Source: Pseudomonas abyssi
GTDB taxonomy: Bacteria > Pseudomonadota > Gammaproteobacteria > Pseudomonadales > Pseudomonadaceae
Length of the DNA stretch: 64,000 nt
Reading direction: 5' to 3'
Assembly: GCF_002307495.1 (NCBI RefSeq)
Contig: NZ_NTMR01000003.1
Location: forward strand, 1-64,000
Below are positions 40,473-49,559 of the stretch, one piece after another; position 1 is the first letter of the stretch; each line of letters begins with the position of its first letter. The notes under the pieces were generated by a model. It had not been told where the DNA came from and searched no databases. It saw nothing but the letters and a program-made list of their open reading frames with translations. Made by a program: the position numbers and the translations under genes.

Positions 40473-43130
40473 TCAGCAGTCCAGCGGGTTGGTCTTGGCA
40501 GGGTCGATACCGAATGCCTTGAGGGCGTCGGTCAGCACCTTGGGCTTGAGCTTGCCTTGCTCCACCAGCGCGCTTAGCGCGGTGTAGGCCACCCAGTGAC
40601 GGTCCACTTCGAAGAACTGACGCAGCTTGCGACGGCTGTCGCTGCGGCCGAAGCCATCGGTGCCCAGCACCTTGTACGGGGCCGGGACCCACTGGCGAAT
40701 CTGGTCGGCATATAGCTTCATGTAGTCGGTGGCGGCGATAACCGGGCCCTGACGCTTGTCCAGGCACTGCTCGACAAAGCTGGCCTTGGCCTTGCGGCTC
40801 GGGTGCAAACGGTTATCGCGCTCGACTGCCAGGCCATCGCGGCGCAGCTCGTTGAAGCTGGTGACGCTCCAGATGTCGGCGGTAACGCCAAAGTCGTCTT
40901 TCAAAATGGCGGCGGCTTCACGCACTTCACGCAGGATGGTGCCGGAGCCCATCAGTTGTACGTGCAGATCGCCCGGCTTGCCGGTGGAGTCGAGCAGGTA
41001 CATGCCGCGCATGATGCCATCTTCCACGTCCTTGCCTTTGGGCATGGCCGGTTGGGCGTAGGCTTCGTTCATGACGGTCAGGTAGTAGTAGACGTTCTCC
41101 TGCTCCTCCATCATGCGGCGCGCGCCTTCGCGGATGATCACCGCCAGCTCGTAGCCGTAGGTCGGGTCGTAGCTGCGACAGTTTGGGATCGTTGAGGCCA
41201 GCAGGTGGCTGTGACCGTCTTCGTGTTGGAGGCCTTCGCCGTTCAGCGTGGTCCGGCCAGCGGTGCCGCCGATCAAAAAGCCCTTGGCGCGGCTGTCGCC
41301 GGCGGCCCAGGCCAGGTCACCAATGCGCTGGAAGCCGAACATCGAATAGAAGATGTAGAACGGCAACATCGGCTGGTTGTGGGTGCTGTAGGCGGTGGCG
41401 GCGGCAATCCAGCTGGACATGGCGCCGGCCTCGTTGATGCCTTCTTCGAGGATCTGGCCCTTCTTGTCCTCGCGGTAGAACATCACCTGATCCTTGTCGA
41501 CCGGCTCGTACAGCTGACCGACCGAGGAGTAGATACCGAGCTGACGGAACATGCCTTCCATACCAAAGGTACGGGCCTCGTCCGGGACAATCGGCACAAT
41601 GCGCGAACCCAGCTCCTTGTCCTTGACTAGCTGCGACAGGATGCGCACAAAGGCCATGGTGGTGGAGATTTCGCGGTCGCCGGTGCCGTCCAGGATCGCC
41701 TTCAGGGTGTCCAGCGGCGGAACCGGTACGCGCTGGCTTTCGACGCGGCGCTGGGGCATGTAGCCACCCAGTGCTTCGCGGCGGGCGTGCAGATACTTGT
41801 ATTCGGCGCTGCCTTCTTCCGGTTTGTAGAAGGGCAGTTTCTCCAGTTCATCATCGTTGACCGGGATGTCGAAGCGGTCGCGGAATTTCTTCAGGCTGTC
41901 GATATCGACTTTCTTGGTGTTGTGCGCGGTGTTCTGACCCTGGCCAGCGCCAGTGCCGTAGCCCTTGATGGTCTTGGCCAGAATGACTGACGGCTGACCC
42001 TCGTGGTTGACCGCGTCGTGGTAGGCCGCGTAGACCTTGTACGGGTCATGGCCGCCACGGTTGAGCTTCCAGATTTCTTCGTCGGAGAGGTCCTTGACCA
42101 TCTCCTGCAGCTCGGGGCGGGTGCCGAAGAAGTGCTCGCGCACAAAGGCACCGTCTTTGGCCTTGTAGTTCTGGTAGTCGCCGTCGACGGCTTCTTCCAT
42201 ACGTTGTTGCAGCAGGCCGTTGTCGTCTTTGGCAAACAGCGGGTCCCACATGCGGCCCCAGATCACCTTGATAACGTTCCAGTCGGCGCCACGGAAGCTG
42301 CCTTCCAGCTCCTGAATGATCTTGCCGTTACCGCGTACCGGGCCGTCCAGGCGCTGCAGGTTGCAGTTGATGACGAAGATCAGGTTGTCCAGTTTTTCAC
42401 GACCGGCCAGCGAGATGGCGCCCAGGGTTTCCGGCTCGTCGGTTTCACCGTCGCCGACAAAGCACCATACCTTCTGCTTGCCCGGCTCGATAAAGCCGCG
42501 GTGCTCCAGGTATTTCATGAAGCGTGCCTGGTAGATCGCCTGAATCGGGCCCAGGCCCATGGAGACGGTCGGGAACTGCCAGAAGTCGGGCATCAGCCAG
42601 GGGTGCGGGTAGGACGACAGGCCCTTACCGTCGACCTCCTGGCGGAAGTTTTCCATCTGCTCTTCGCTGATGCGACCTTCGAGGAAGGCGCGGGCGTAGA
42701 TGCCGGGCGAAGCGTGCCCCTGGAAGAACACCAGGTCACCGCCGTGCTCGTCGGTTGGTGCCTTGAAGAAGTAGTTGAAGCCGATGTCGTACAGGGTGGC
42801 GCTGGAAGCAAAAGTCGAAATGTGGCCACCCAGGTCCGGGTCCTGCTGGTTGGTACGCATGACCATGGCCAGCGCATTCCAGCGCACCATCGAGCGGATG
42901 CGGCGTTCCATGAACAGGTCGCCGGGCATGCGTGCTTCGTGGGTGACGGGGATGGTATTGCGATACGGCGTGGTGATGGCGTAGGGCAGCGGGGTGCCGG
43001 TGCGGCTGGCCAGTTCACTCAGGCGGGTCATCAGGTAATGCGCGCGGTCTTCGCCTTCGTTGTCGAGTACGGACTCCAGCGCGTCGAGCCATTCCTGCGT
43101 TTCAAGCGGATCAATATCGTCTTGCTTCAT
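40473..43130 (-). CDS. aceE: pyruvate dehydrogenase E1 component (homodimeric type)
   Basis: The 885-residue thiamine-diphosphate enzyme starts MKQDDIDPLETQEWLDALES. It contains the cofactor motif FVGDGETDEPETLGAISLAG, with Mg-binding residues running on into INCNLQRLDGPVRGN, and HASPGIYARAFLEGR. It decarboxylates pyruvate and acetylates the lipoyl groups of AceF. The ATG at 43130 gives the normal family length. The 281-base gap to divergent glnE carries two matching inverted repeats likely to be operators. Confidence 0.97.
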   Translation of the reverse strand: MKQDDIDPLETQEWLDALESVLDNEGEDRAHYLMTRLSELASRTGTPLPYAITTPYRNTIPVTHEARMPGDLFMERRIRSMVRWNALAMVMRTNQQDPDLGGHISTFASSATLYDIGFNYFFKAPTDEHGGDLVFFQGHASPGIYARAFLEGRISEEQMENFRQEVDGKGLSSYPHPWLMPDFWQFPTVSMGLGPIQAIYQARFMKYLEHRGFIEPGKQKVWCFVGDGETDEPETLGAISLAGREKLDNLIFVINCNLQRLDGPVRGNGKIIQELEGSFRGADWNVIKVIWGRMWDPLFAKDDNGLLQQRMEEAVDGDYQNYKAKDGAFVREHFFGTRPELQEMVKDLSDEEIWKLNRGGHDPYKVYAAYHDAVNHEGQPSVILAKTIKGYGTGAGQGQNTAHNTKKVDIDSLKKFRDRFDIPVNDDELEKLPFYKPEEGSAEYKYLHARREALGGYMPQRRVESQRVPVPPLDTLKAILDGTGDREISTTMAFVRILSQLVKDKELGSRIVPIVPDEARTFGMEGMFRQLGIYSSVGQLYEPVDKDQVMFYREDKKGQILEEGINEAGAMSSWIAAATAYSTHNQPMLPFYIFYSMFGFQRIGDLAWAAGDSRAKGFLIGGTAGRTTLNGEGLQHEDGHSHLLASTIPNCRSYDPTYGYELAVIIREGARRMMEEQENVYYYLTVMNEAYAQPAMPKGKDVEDGIMRGMYLLDSTGKPGDLHVQLMGSGTILREVREAAAILKDDFGVTADIWSVTSFNELRRDGLAVERDNRLHPSRKAKASFVEQCLDKRQGPVIAATDYMKLYADQIRQWVPAPYKVLGTDGFGRSDSRRKLRQFFEVDRHWVAYTALSALVEQGKLKPKVLTDALKAFGIDPAKTNPLDC

Positions 43131-43259
43131 TATGGTCTCCAGACCTTGTGGGCCTTGCAGATGCTGGAAGCTGCCATGTGCGTGCGGTCTGCAACGCGCC
43201 ACAGCCTGCGCTTGCCAAACACCTGTGGGTGTTGTGACACATCGGGGTAAGATTGGTTC

Positions 43260-43274
43260 TGTAGTTTTACTACA
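43260..43274. promoter_or_regulatory. HexR-like operator 1 in the aceE-glnE gap
   Basis: TGTAG-TTTTA-CTACA is a perfect 5-base inverted repeat with a 5-base spacer. It fits the published HexR consensus as I recall it (TGTARTWWWAYTACA) at every position. It lies 130 bases upstream of aceE and 138 upstream of glnE. Confidence 0.6.
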
Positions 43275-43311
43275 TAAAGGCGTCTTAATCTAGTCCGCCC
43301 AAGGTCTAATA

Positions 43312-43326
43312 TGTAGCAACACTACA
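43312..43326. promoter_or_regulatory. HexR-like operator 2 in the aceE-glnE gap
   Basis: TGTAG-CAACA-CTACA has the same arms and spacing as the site at 43260-43274, with a different core. The centres are 52 bases apart, close to five helical turns, which would put both sites on one DNA face. Confidence 0.5.
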
Positions 43327-43411
43327 TTTAGACCGATCAGTCAGGGTTCTTGCTTTTCCCTTTCCGGTCAGCATGGCAAGCTGCGGTTTCGGTTCATGAA
43401 CAGGATAGACC

Positions 43412-46366
43412 ATGCCCTCCACACTGCCTCCGTTGCCCGCATTACTCGAAACGCTCCGTGATCACCATCTTGAGCAGTGGACTGCGGCGCTGGAGCAGGC
43501 CGCCTTGTCCATGCGGCGCGCCGAATTGGGCGAGCGTTTCGAGCAGGAGCTGGCGCTGGTGCTGGCTGCCAGCGACTACGTTGCCGAGCAGTTGCGCCGT
43601 GACCCGGAGCTGGCTTGGCGGCTGCTCGCCGATGAGCGGCTTTGGCGTCCGCTGGCTGAAGGCGAGTTGCGCAGTCTGCTGCAGCAGGCATTGGGTGACG
43701 TGGCCACTGAGGAGCAGTTGGCGCAGGTGCTGCGTCGGTTCCGCCAATGGCAGCAGGTGCGGATCATTTGGCGCGACGTACTCAAGCTGGCGCCGTTGCA
43801 GGAAACCACCCGTGACCTGTCGGATATGGCAGACGCCTGCATCGATGAAGCCTATCAGTGGTTGTATGGCCAGTGCTGCAGCAGTCTCGGCGAGCCGCGC
43901 AGTCGGGACGGCGTGCCGCAGCATATGGTGGTGCTGGGTATGGGCAAGCTGGGTGCGGTGGAGTTGAATCTGTCCTCGGACATCGACCTGATCTTCGCCT
44001 ATCCAGAGGCCGGTGAGACCGGGGGCGGGCGCCGCAGCCTGTCGAATCAGGAATTTTTCATTCGCCTCGGGCAAAAGCTGATCAAGGCGCTGGATGCGCC
44101 GACGGTCGATGGCTTTGTGTTTCGCGTCGACATGCGCCTGCGCCCTTACGGTGACAGCGGTGCACTGGTGTTCAGCTTTGATGCGCTGGAGCAGTACTAC
44201 CAGAGCCAGGGGCGCGACTGGGAACGCTACGCCATGATCAAGGCGCGCGTGGTGGCCGGCGATCAGCAGGCGGGGGCCGAGCTGCTGGCGATGCTGCGGC
44301 CCTTCGTTTATCGCCGTTACCTGGATTTTGCTGCCATTGATGCGTTGCGCAATCTCAAGCAGATGATTCAGCGTGAGGTGCAGCGCAAGGGCCTGCAGGA
44401 CAACGTTAAGCTGGGCTCAGGCGGGATTCGCGAGGTTGAGTTTATCGGCCAGGCCTTCCAGCTGATTCACGGCGGGCGTGACCGTAGCTTGCAGCAGCGC
44501 CCCATCCTGGGGGTGCTGCACACCTTGGGTGCGAACGGGTACTTGCCGGAGGCGGCGGTACAGGAGTTGGCACAGGCCTATTGCTTCTTGCGCGATACCG
44601 AACACGCGCTGCAGGCAGTGGATGACCGGCAAACGCAAATGCTGCCGATTGATGCCCAAGGGCAGGCGCGTATTGCCTGGATGCTTGGGTTTGCCGACTG
44701 GGATGCGTTCCGTGCTCGCCTGGATGCCGAACGTACCTGTGTAGCTGGCCACTTTGCCGGCGTGATCGCCGACCCGGATGAAGATGAGGCGGACCTGCAG
44801 TCGCCCCAGGCGGACTGGGTTCCGCTGTGGGATGGCACGCTGGAGGCCGCGCAGGCGCTTGAACAACTGGTTGCCGGCGGTTTTGCCGATCCGACGTCGG
44901 CCTGGCAGCGGCTGCAGGGGCTGCACGGTTCGCCGCGCCTGAAGGCCATGCAGCGGGCTGGTCGCGAACGACTGGATATCTTCATGCCGCGCCTGCTGGC
45001 GATGGCGGCGGAGCAGGACAATCCTGACCTGGCGCTGGAGCGCGTGCTGCCTCTGGTCGAGGCGGTAGCGCGGCGCTCGGCCTATCTGGTGCTGCTGACG
45101 GAAAATCCGGGTGCTTTGCGCGAGCTGCTGGTGCTCTGCGCCGCGAGCCCCTGGATTGCCGAACAGATCGCTCGCTACCCGGTGGTGCTGGATGAGCTGC
45201 TCAATGCCGGGCGTCTGTACCGCCCGCCGGAGGCCAATGAGCTGGCTGATGAGCTACGTCAGCATCTGCTGCGCATTCCGGAGGATGATCTTGAGCAGCA
45301 AATGGAAACGCTGCGTTACTTCAAACGTGCCCATGTGCTGCGTATCGCCGCCTCCGAGATTGCGGGTACGCTACCATTGATGAAGGTGAGTGATTATCTG
45401 ACCTGGGTCGCTGAAGCGATTCTGCAGCAAGTGTTGCTGTTGGCCTGGCGTGAAATGGTCGCCCGCCACGGTCGACCGGCCCGGGCTGACGGCTCGCGCT
45501 GCGAGCTGGATTTCATTGTGGTGGGCTACGGCAAAGTGGGCGGCATCGAGCTGGGCCACGGTTCGGATCTGGATCTGGTGTTCATTCACGACGGTGATCC
45601 GCAGCGTGATACCGACGGCGACAAGCCGATCGAGGGCAGCAAGTTCTTCACGCGTCTGGGGCAGCGCATCATTCACATGCTTAACACGCAGACCGTTTCG
45701 GGCGCGCTGTACGAGGTTGATATGCGGCTGCGTCCCTCGGGCGACTCGGGCTTGCTGGTCAGTTCACTGGCGTCCTTCTCGCGCTATCAACGTGAAGAGG
45801 CCTGGACCTGGGAGCATCAGGCACTGGTGCGCGCCCGGGCGCTGGTGGGCTGCGAGCAGCTGGCGGCGCGTTTTGATGCGTTGCGCGCCCAGGTACTGGG
45901 GCGGGAGCGCGATGAACAGGCGCTGGCCCGTGAGGTGTGTGATATGCGCCAGAAGATGCGCGACAACCTGGGCACGGCGGCGACGCGCGCCGGCAGCACC
46001 GAGCAGGCTTATACTGCTGCTCAGCTGTTTGATCTCAAGCAGGACCTAGGTGGTATCGTCGACATCGAATTTATGGTGCAATATGCGGTTCTGGCCTGGT
46101 CGTGCCGGTACCCCGAATTACTGCGCTTTACCGATAACATCAGGATTCTTGATGAGCTGCAAAACGCCGGTTTGATCGCCGGTGAGGATGTCATCAGCCT
46201 GCAGGAGGCTTACAAGGCCTACCGGGCTGCAGCTCATCGCCTGGCTCTACAGAATCAGCCGGGCAAAGTAAGCGGCGACCAGTTTCATGACTTCCGGCAC
46301 GGGGTCATCAAGCTCTGGCAGCAAGTGTTGCCTCCCCAGCAGTCAACCACCGGATCTCAGGTGTAG
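43412..46366 (+). CDS. glnE: bifunctional glutamine synthetase adenylyltransferase/adenylyl-removing enzyme
   Basis: The 984-residue protein has two nucleotidyltransferase domains, each followed by a helical GlnD-type regulatory domain. The first (adenylyl-removing) has LNLSSDIDLIFAYPE. The second (adenylyltransferase) has ELGHGSDLDLVFIHD. Linker helices lie near 450-580. GlnE switches glutamine synthetase off and on in response to PII. The length is normal. It is divergent from aceE and upstream of ilvE, as in P. aeruginosa. Confidence 0.97.
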   Translation: MPSTLPPLPALLETLRDHHLEQWTAALEQAALSMRRAELGERFEQELALVLAASDYVAEQLRRDPELAWRLLADERLWRPLAEGELRSLLQQALGDVATEEQLAQVLRRFRQWQQVRIIWRDVLKLAPLQETTRDLSDMADACIDEAYQWLYGQCCSSLGEPRSRDGVPQHMVVLGMGKLGAVELNLSSDIDLIFAYPEAGETGGGRRSLSNQEFFIRLGQKLIKALDAPTVDGFVFRVDMRLRPYGDSGALVFSFDALEQYYQSQGRDWERYAMIKARVVAGDQQAGAELLAMLRPFVYRRYLDFAAIDALRNLKQMIQREVQRKGLQDNVKLGSGGIREVEFIGQAFQLIHGGRDRSLQQRPILGVLHTLGANGYLPEAAVQELAQAYCFLRDTEHALQAVDDRQTQMLPIDAQGQARIAWMLGFADWDAFRARLDAERTCVAGHFAGVIADPDEDEADLQSPQADWVPLWDGTLEAAQALEQLVAGGFADPTSAWQRLQGLHGSPRLKAMQRAGRERLDIFMPRLLAMAAEQDNPDLALERVLPLVEAVARRSAYLVLLTENPGALRELLVLCAASPWIAEQIARYPVVLDELLNAGRLYRPPEANELADELRQHLLRIPEDDLEQQMETLRYFKRAHVLRIAASEIAGTLPLMKVSDYLTWVAEAILQQVLLLAWREMVARHGRPARADGSRCELDFIVVGYGKVGGIELGHGSDLDLVFIHDGDPQRDTDGDKPIEGSKFFTRLGQRIIHMLNTQTVSGALYEVDMRLRPSGDSGLLVSSLASFSRYQREEAWTWEHQALVRARALVGCEQLAARFDALRAQVLGRERDEQALAREVCDMRQKMRDNLGTAATRAGSTEQAYTAAQLFDLKQDLGGIVDIEFMVQYAVLAWSCRYPELLRFTDNIRILDELQNAGLIAGEDVISLQEAYKAYRAAAHRLALQNQPGKVSGDQFHDFRHGVIKLWQQVLPPQQSTTGSQV

Positions 46367-46439
46367 TTGGCGCGGGCGCGCTCAGGCAGAAACCAAGAAC
46401 GCAAGACTGATTGAATAGATACGTATGGAGCTGGCTGCT

Positions 46440-47363
46440 ATGTCGATGGCCGATCGTGATGGTCTAATCTGGTTTGATGGTGAAATGATTCCCTGGCGTG
46501 AAGCCAATGTTCATGTGCTCACGCACTCCCTGCACTACGGTATGGGCGTATTCGAAGGCGTGCGCGCCTACAAGACGCCGGATGGAACAGCCATCTTCCG
46601 TCTGGATGCGCACACCGACCGCCTGTTCGACTCTGCCCATATCATGGGGATGAAGATTCCCTTTACCAAAGAGCAGCTGAACGAAGCGCAGCGCGCCGTG
46701 GTCCGCGAAAACAAGCTGGAAACCGCCTACATCCGCCCGCTGGTGTTCTACGGATCCGAGGGCATGGGTATCCGCGCCGACAATCTGAAAGTGCACGTGG
46801 TCATCGCGGCCTGGCATTGGGGCGCCTACATGGGTGAAGAAGCGCTGGAGCGCGGCATCAAGATCCGCACCAGCTCCTTCACCCGTCACCACGTCAACAT
46901 CACCATGACCCGCGCCAAGGCCAGCGGTGCCTACATGAACTCCATGCTGGCGCTGCAGGAAGCGGTCTCCGCCGGTGCTGATGAAGCGCTGTTGCTGGAC
47001 CCGGAGGGCTACGTTGCCGAGGGTTCTGGCGAGAACGTCTTTATCGTCAAAAATGGCACCATCTATACCCCGGAAGTGACTGCCTGCCTGAACGGTATCA
47101 CCCGCGCGACCGTGCTGGCGCTGGCGTCCCAGTTCAATATCCCGGTGGTCGAGAAGCGCATCACCCGTGATGAAGTCTACATCGCCGACGAGGCCTTCTT
47201 CACTGGCACTGCCGCCGAAGTCACGCCGATTCGCGAACTGGATAGCCGCCAGATCGGTGCCGGCCGTCGCGGTCCGATCACTGAAAAACTGCAGAAGGCG
47301 TACTTCGATCTGGTCACCGGCCAGACCGCAGAGCACGCCGAATGGCGGACGCTGGTGGGTTGA
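46440..47363 (+). CDS. ilvE: branched-chain amino acid aminotransferase
   Basis: The 307-residue fold-type IV PLP enzyme has the PLP lysine Lys160 in TMTRAKASGAYMNS and EGVRAYKTPDGTAIFRL near the N-terminus. The C-terminal EAFFTGTAAEVTPI binds cofactor phosphate. It transaminates leucine, isoleucine and valine with 2-oxoglutarate. I chose the ATG at 46440, which has GGAG 9 bases upstream and gives the normal length; the ATG at 46425 lacks such a site. Confidence 0.96.
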   Translation: MSMADRDGLIWFDGEMIPWREANVHVLTHSLHYGMGVFEGVRAYKTPDGTAIFRLDAHTDRLFDSAHIMGMKIPFTKEQLNEAQRAVVRENKLETAYIRPLVFYGSEGMGIRADNLKVHVVIAAWHWGAYMGEEALERGIKIRTSSFTRHHVNITMTRAKASGAYMNSMLALQEAVSAGADEALLLDPEGYVAEGSGENVFIVKNGTIYTPEVTACLNGITRATVLALASQFNIPVVEKRITRDEVYIADEAFFTGTAAEVTPIRELDSRQIGAGRRGPITEKLQKAYFDLVTGQTAEHAEWRTLVG

Positions 47364-47445
47364 TAGCCGCAAGCGGCAAGCCTCACGCGGCAAGCAGTTG
47401 TGCGCCGTTCGGGGTTTGTCGCTTGAAGCTTGAAGCTTGAAGCTT
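47364..47445. repeat. intergenic element of inverted 7-base repeats (copy C), abutting waaF
   Basis: The element starts with GCCGC-AA-GCGGC, then CAAGC-containing units (47366-47396), a 25-base middle, and three and a half GCTTGAA units. The last unit runs straight into the waaF ATG. The architecture matches the elements after radA and nadE. Confidence 0.7.
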
Positions 47446-48492
47446 ATGAATATCCTGATTATCGGTCCCAGCTGGGTCGGCGACATGGTGATGGCGCAGA
47501 CGCTGTTCATCTGCCTGAAGCAGCGACACGGTGCTGACTGCATGATCGATGTGCTGGCGCCCGACTGGAGCCGGCCAATTCTGGAACGCATGCCTGAGGT
47601 ACGTCAGGCGCTTAGCTTCCCCCTGGGACATGGCGCGCTTGAGCTGCGTACCCGGCGCAGTATCGGTCAGGGCCTGCGTGGTCAGTATGACCAGGCGATT
47701 CTGCTGCCCAATTCCTTGAAGTCTGCACTGGTTCCCTTTTTTGCTGATATTCCGCTGCGCACCGGTTGGCGTGGCGAAATGCGCTACGGCTTGCTGAACG
47801 ACGTGCGCAAGCTGGACAAGGACGCCTACCCGCTGATGATCGAGCGCTTTATGGCGCTCGCCTATGAGCCGAATACCGAGTTGCCCAAACCCTATCCGCG
47901 CCCCGCGCTGCAGATTGATCCCGCGTCGCGTGAGCAGGCCTTGCAGCATTTTGGTCTGGAACGGGATCGTCCGGTGCTGGCGCTGTGTCCCGGCGCCGAG
48001 TTTGGCGAGGCCAAGCGCTGGCCGTCCGAGCATTACGCTGCGGTGGCCGATGCGCATATCCGCCAGGGCTGGCAGGTCTGGCTATTTGGCTCGAAGAAGG
48101 ATCACGCGGTGGCCGAGCAGATTCGCGGTCGTTTGATTCCGGGCTTGCGCGAGGAGGCGACCAACCTGTGCGGGGACACCAGCCTGGCCCAGGCCATTGA
48201 TCTGCTGTCCTGCGCCGATGCGGTGGTCAGCAATGATTCCGGGTTGATGCATGTGGCCTCTGCGCTCAATCGTCCGCTGGTCGCCGTATATGGTTCGACC
48301 TCGCCCGGTTTTACCCCGCCGCTGGCTGATCGGGTAGAGACCCTGCAGCTGGGACTCGACTGCAGTCCCTGTTTCGATCGGACCTGCCGCTTTGGCCACT
48401 ACAACTGCCTGCGTGATCTGATGCCTGCGCAGGTCAACGCGGCGCTGGAACGCCTGGTCGGCAACCCGTTGTCTGATCCTCAGGACGGCTGA
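47446..48492 (+). CDS. waaF: ADP-heptose:LPS heptosyltransferase II
   Basis: The 348-residue GT-9 glycosyltransferase begins MNILIIGPSWVGDMVMAQTL. It contains LALCPGAEFGEAKRWP, VSNDSGLMHVASAL and VAVYGSTSPGFTPP, the donor-binding signatures of WaaF. It adds the second heptose to the inner core on the cytoplasmic face. A cysteine-rich stretch (CSPCFDRTC) is typical. The ATG at 47446 follows a run of GCTTGAA repeats, so its ribosome-binding site must be inside the repeat (TTGAAG). The TTG at 47437 is a less likely start. Confidence 0.95.
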   Translation: MNILIIGPSWVGDMVMAQTLFICLKQRHGADCMIDVLAPDWSRPILERMPEVRQALSFPLGHGALELRTRRSIGQGLRGQYDQAILLPNSLKSALVPFFADIPLRTGWRGEMRYGLLNDVRKLDKDAYPLMIERFMALAYEPNTELPKPYPRPALQIDPASREQALQHFGLERDRPVLALCPGAEFGEAKRWPSEHYAAVADAHIRQGWQVWLFGSKKDHAVAEQIRGRLIPGLREEATNLCGDTSLAQAIDLLSCADAVVSNDSGLMHVASALNRPLVAVYGSTSPGFTPPLADRVETLQLGLDCSPCFDRTCRFGHYNCLRDLMPAQVNAALERLVGNPLSDPQDG

Positions 48493-48497
48493 AGCGC

Positions 48498-49559
48498 ATG
48501 CGCGTTCTGTTGATCAAGACGTCCTCGCTGGGAGACGTCATTCATACTCTTCCGGCCCTGACCGATGCGGCACGTGCCATCCCCGGTATCCGTTTTGACT
48601 GGGTGGTGGAGGAGGGCTTTGCCGAGATCCCGGCCTGGCACCCTGCGGTGGATGCCGTTATTCCTGTTGCTATCCGGCGCTGGCGCAAGAAGCCGCTGCA
48701 GGCGGTGCGCAGCGGTGAGTGGAGCAACTTCAAGCGCCGCCTGCGCGAGACCCAATACGATCTGGTGATTGATGCCCAGGGGCTGCTCAAGAGTGCCTGG
48801 CTGACGCGGTACGCGCGCGCGGAGGTGGTCGGACTGGACAAAAGCTCGGCGCGTGAACCCCTGGCCGCGCGCTTTTATCAGCGCCGCCTCGCGGTTGCCT
48901 GGGGCCAGCATGCGGTGGAGCGCACGCGTCAGCTGTTCGGCCAGGCACTGGGTTATACGCCGGCCGAGGGATTGGGCGATTACGGGTTGGATCGCGGTGC
49001 GCTGGGCGCTGAGGTCGCAACCACACCCTATGTGGTGCTGCTGCACGGCACCACCTGGGTCACCAAACACTGGCCGGAGCTGTACTGGCGTCAGTTGGCT
49101 GAGCAGCTGGTTGCTGCGGGTGTCGAGGTGCGATTGCCCTGGGGCAGTCTGGATGAGCAAGCCCGCGCCTTGCGCATCGCTGAAGGTCTGCAGGGCGCTG
49201 TGGTGTTGCCGCGCCTGCCTTTGCGTGACGTCGCCCGGCAACTGGCTGGTGCCAGTGCCTGCGTGGCGGTAGACACGGGGCTCGGGCATCTGGCTGCGGC
49301 GCTCGACGTGCCCACCTTGTCGTTGTTCGGTCCGACCAATCCTGGCTTTACCGGTGCCTACGGCGCGGTGCAGCAGCATCTGGCCAGTGACTTTGCTTGT
49401 GCACCCTGTTTGCGCAAGCAGTGCAGCTACCAGCCCACACCCGAGGATGCGCGTCGGTTCGACCTGACGCGCGAGCAGCCGCTATGCTTTACCCGTCTGA
49501 ACCCGGATCGGGTCATGCAGCAATTGCAGCCGTTGCTGCCCAACAAGAGAGTCCTCTGA
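48498..49559 (+). CDS. waaC: ADP-heptose:LPS heptosyltransferase I
   Basis: The 353-residue GT-9 protein begins MRVLLIKTSSLGDVIHTLPALTDA, the WaaC hallmark. It contains LLHGTTWVTKHWPE and VDTGLGHLAAALDVPTLSLFGPTNPGFTG. It adds the first heptose to Kdo. It follows waaF by five bases, and its stop shares a base with the waaG start (TGATG), so the genes form one operon. Confidence 0.96.
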   Translation: MRVLLIKTSSLGDVIHTLPALTDAARAIPGIRFDWVVEEGFAEIPAWHPAVDAVIPVAIRRWRKKPLQAVRSGEWSNFKRRLRETQYDLVIDAQGLLKSAWLTRYARAEVVGLDKSSAREPLAARFYQRRLAVAWGQHAVERTRQLFGQALGYTPAEGLGDYGLDRGALGAEVATTPYVVLLHGTTWVTKHWPELYWRQLAEQLVAAGVEVRLPWGSLDEQARALRIAEGLQGAVVLPRLPLRDVARQLAGASACVAVDTGLGHLAAALDVPTLSLFGPTNPGFTGAYGAVQQHLASDFACAPCLRKQCSYQPTPEDARRFDLTREQPLCFTRLNPDRVMQQLQPLLPNKRVL

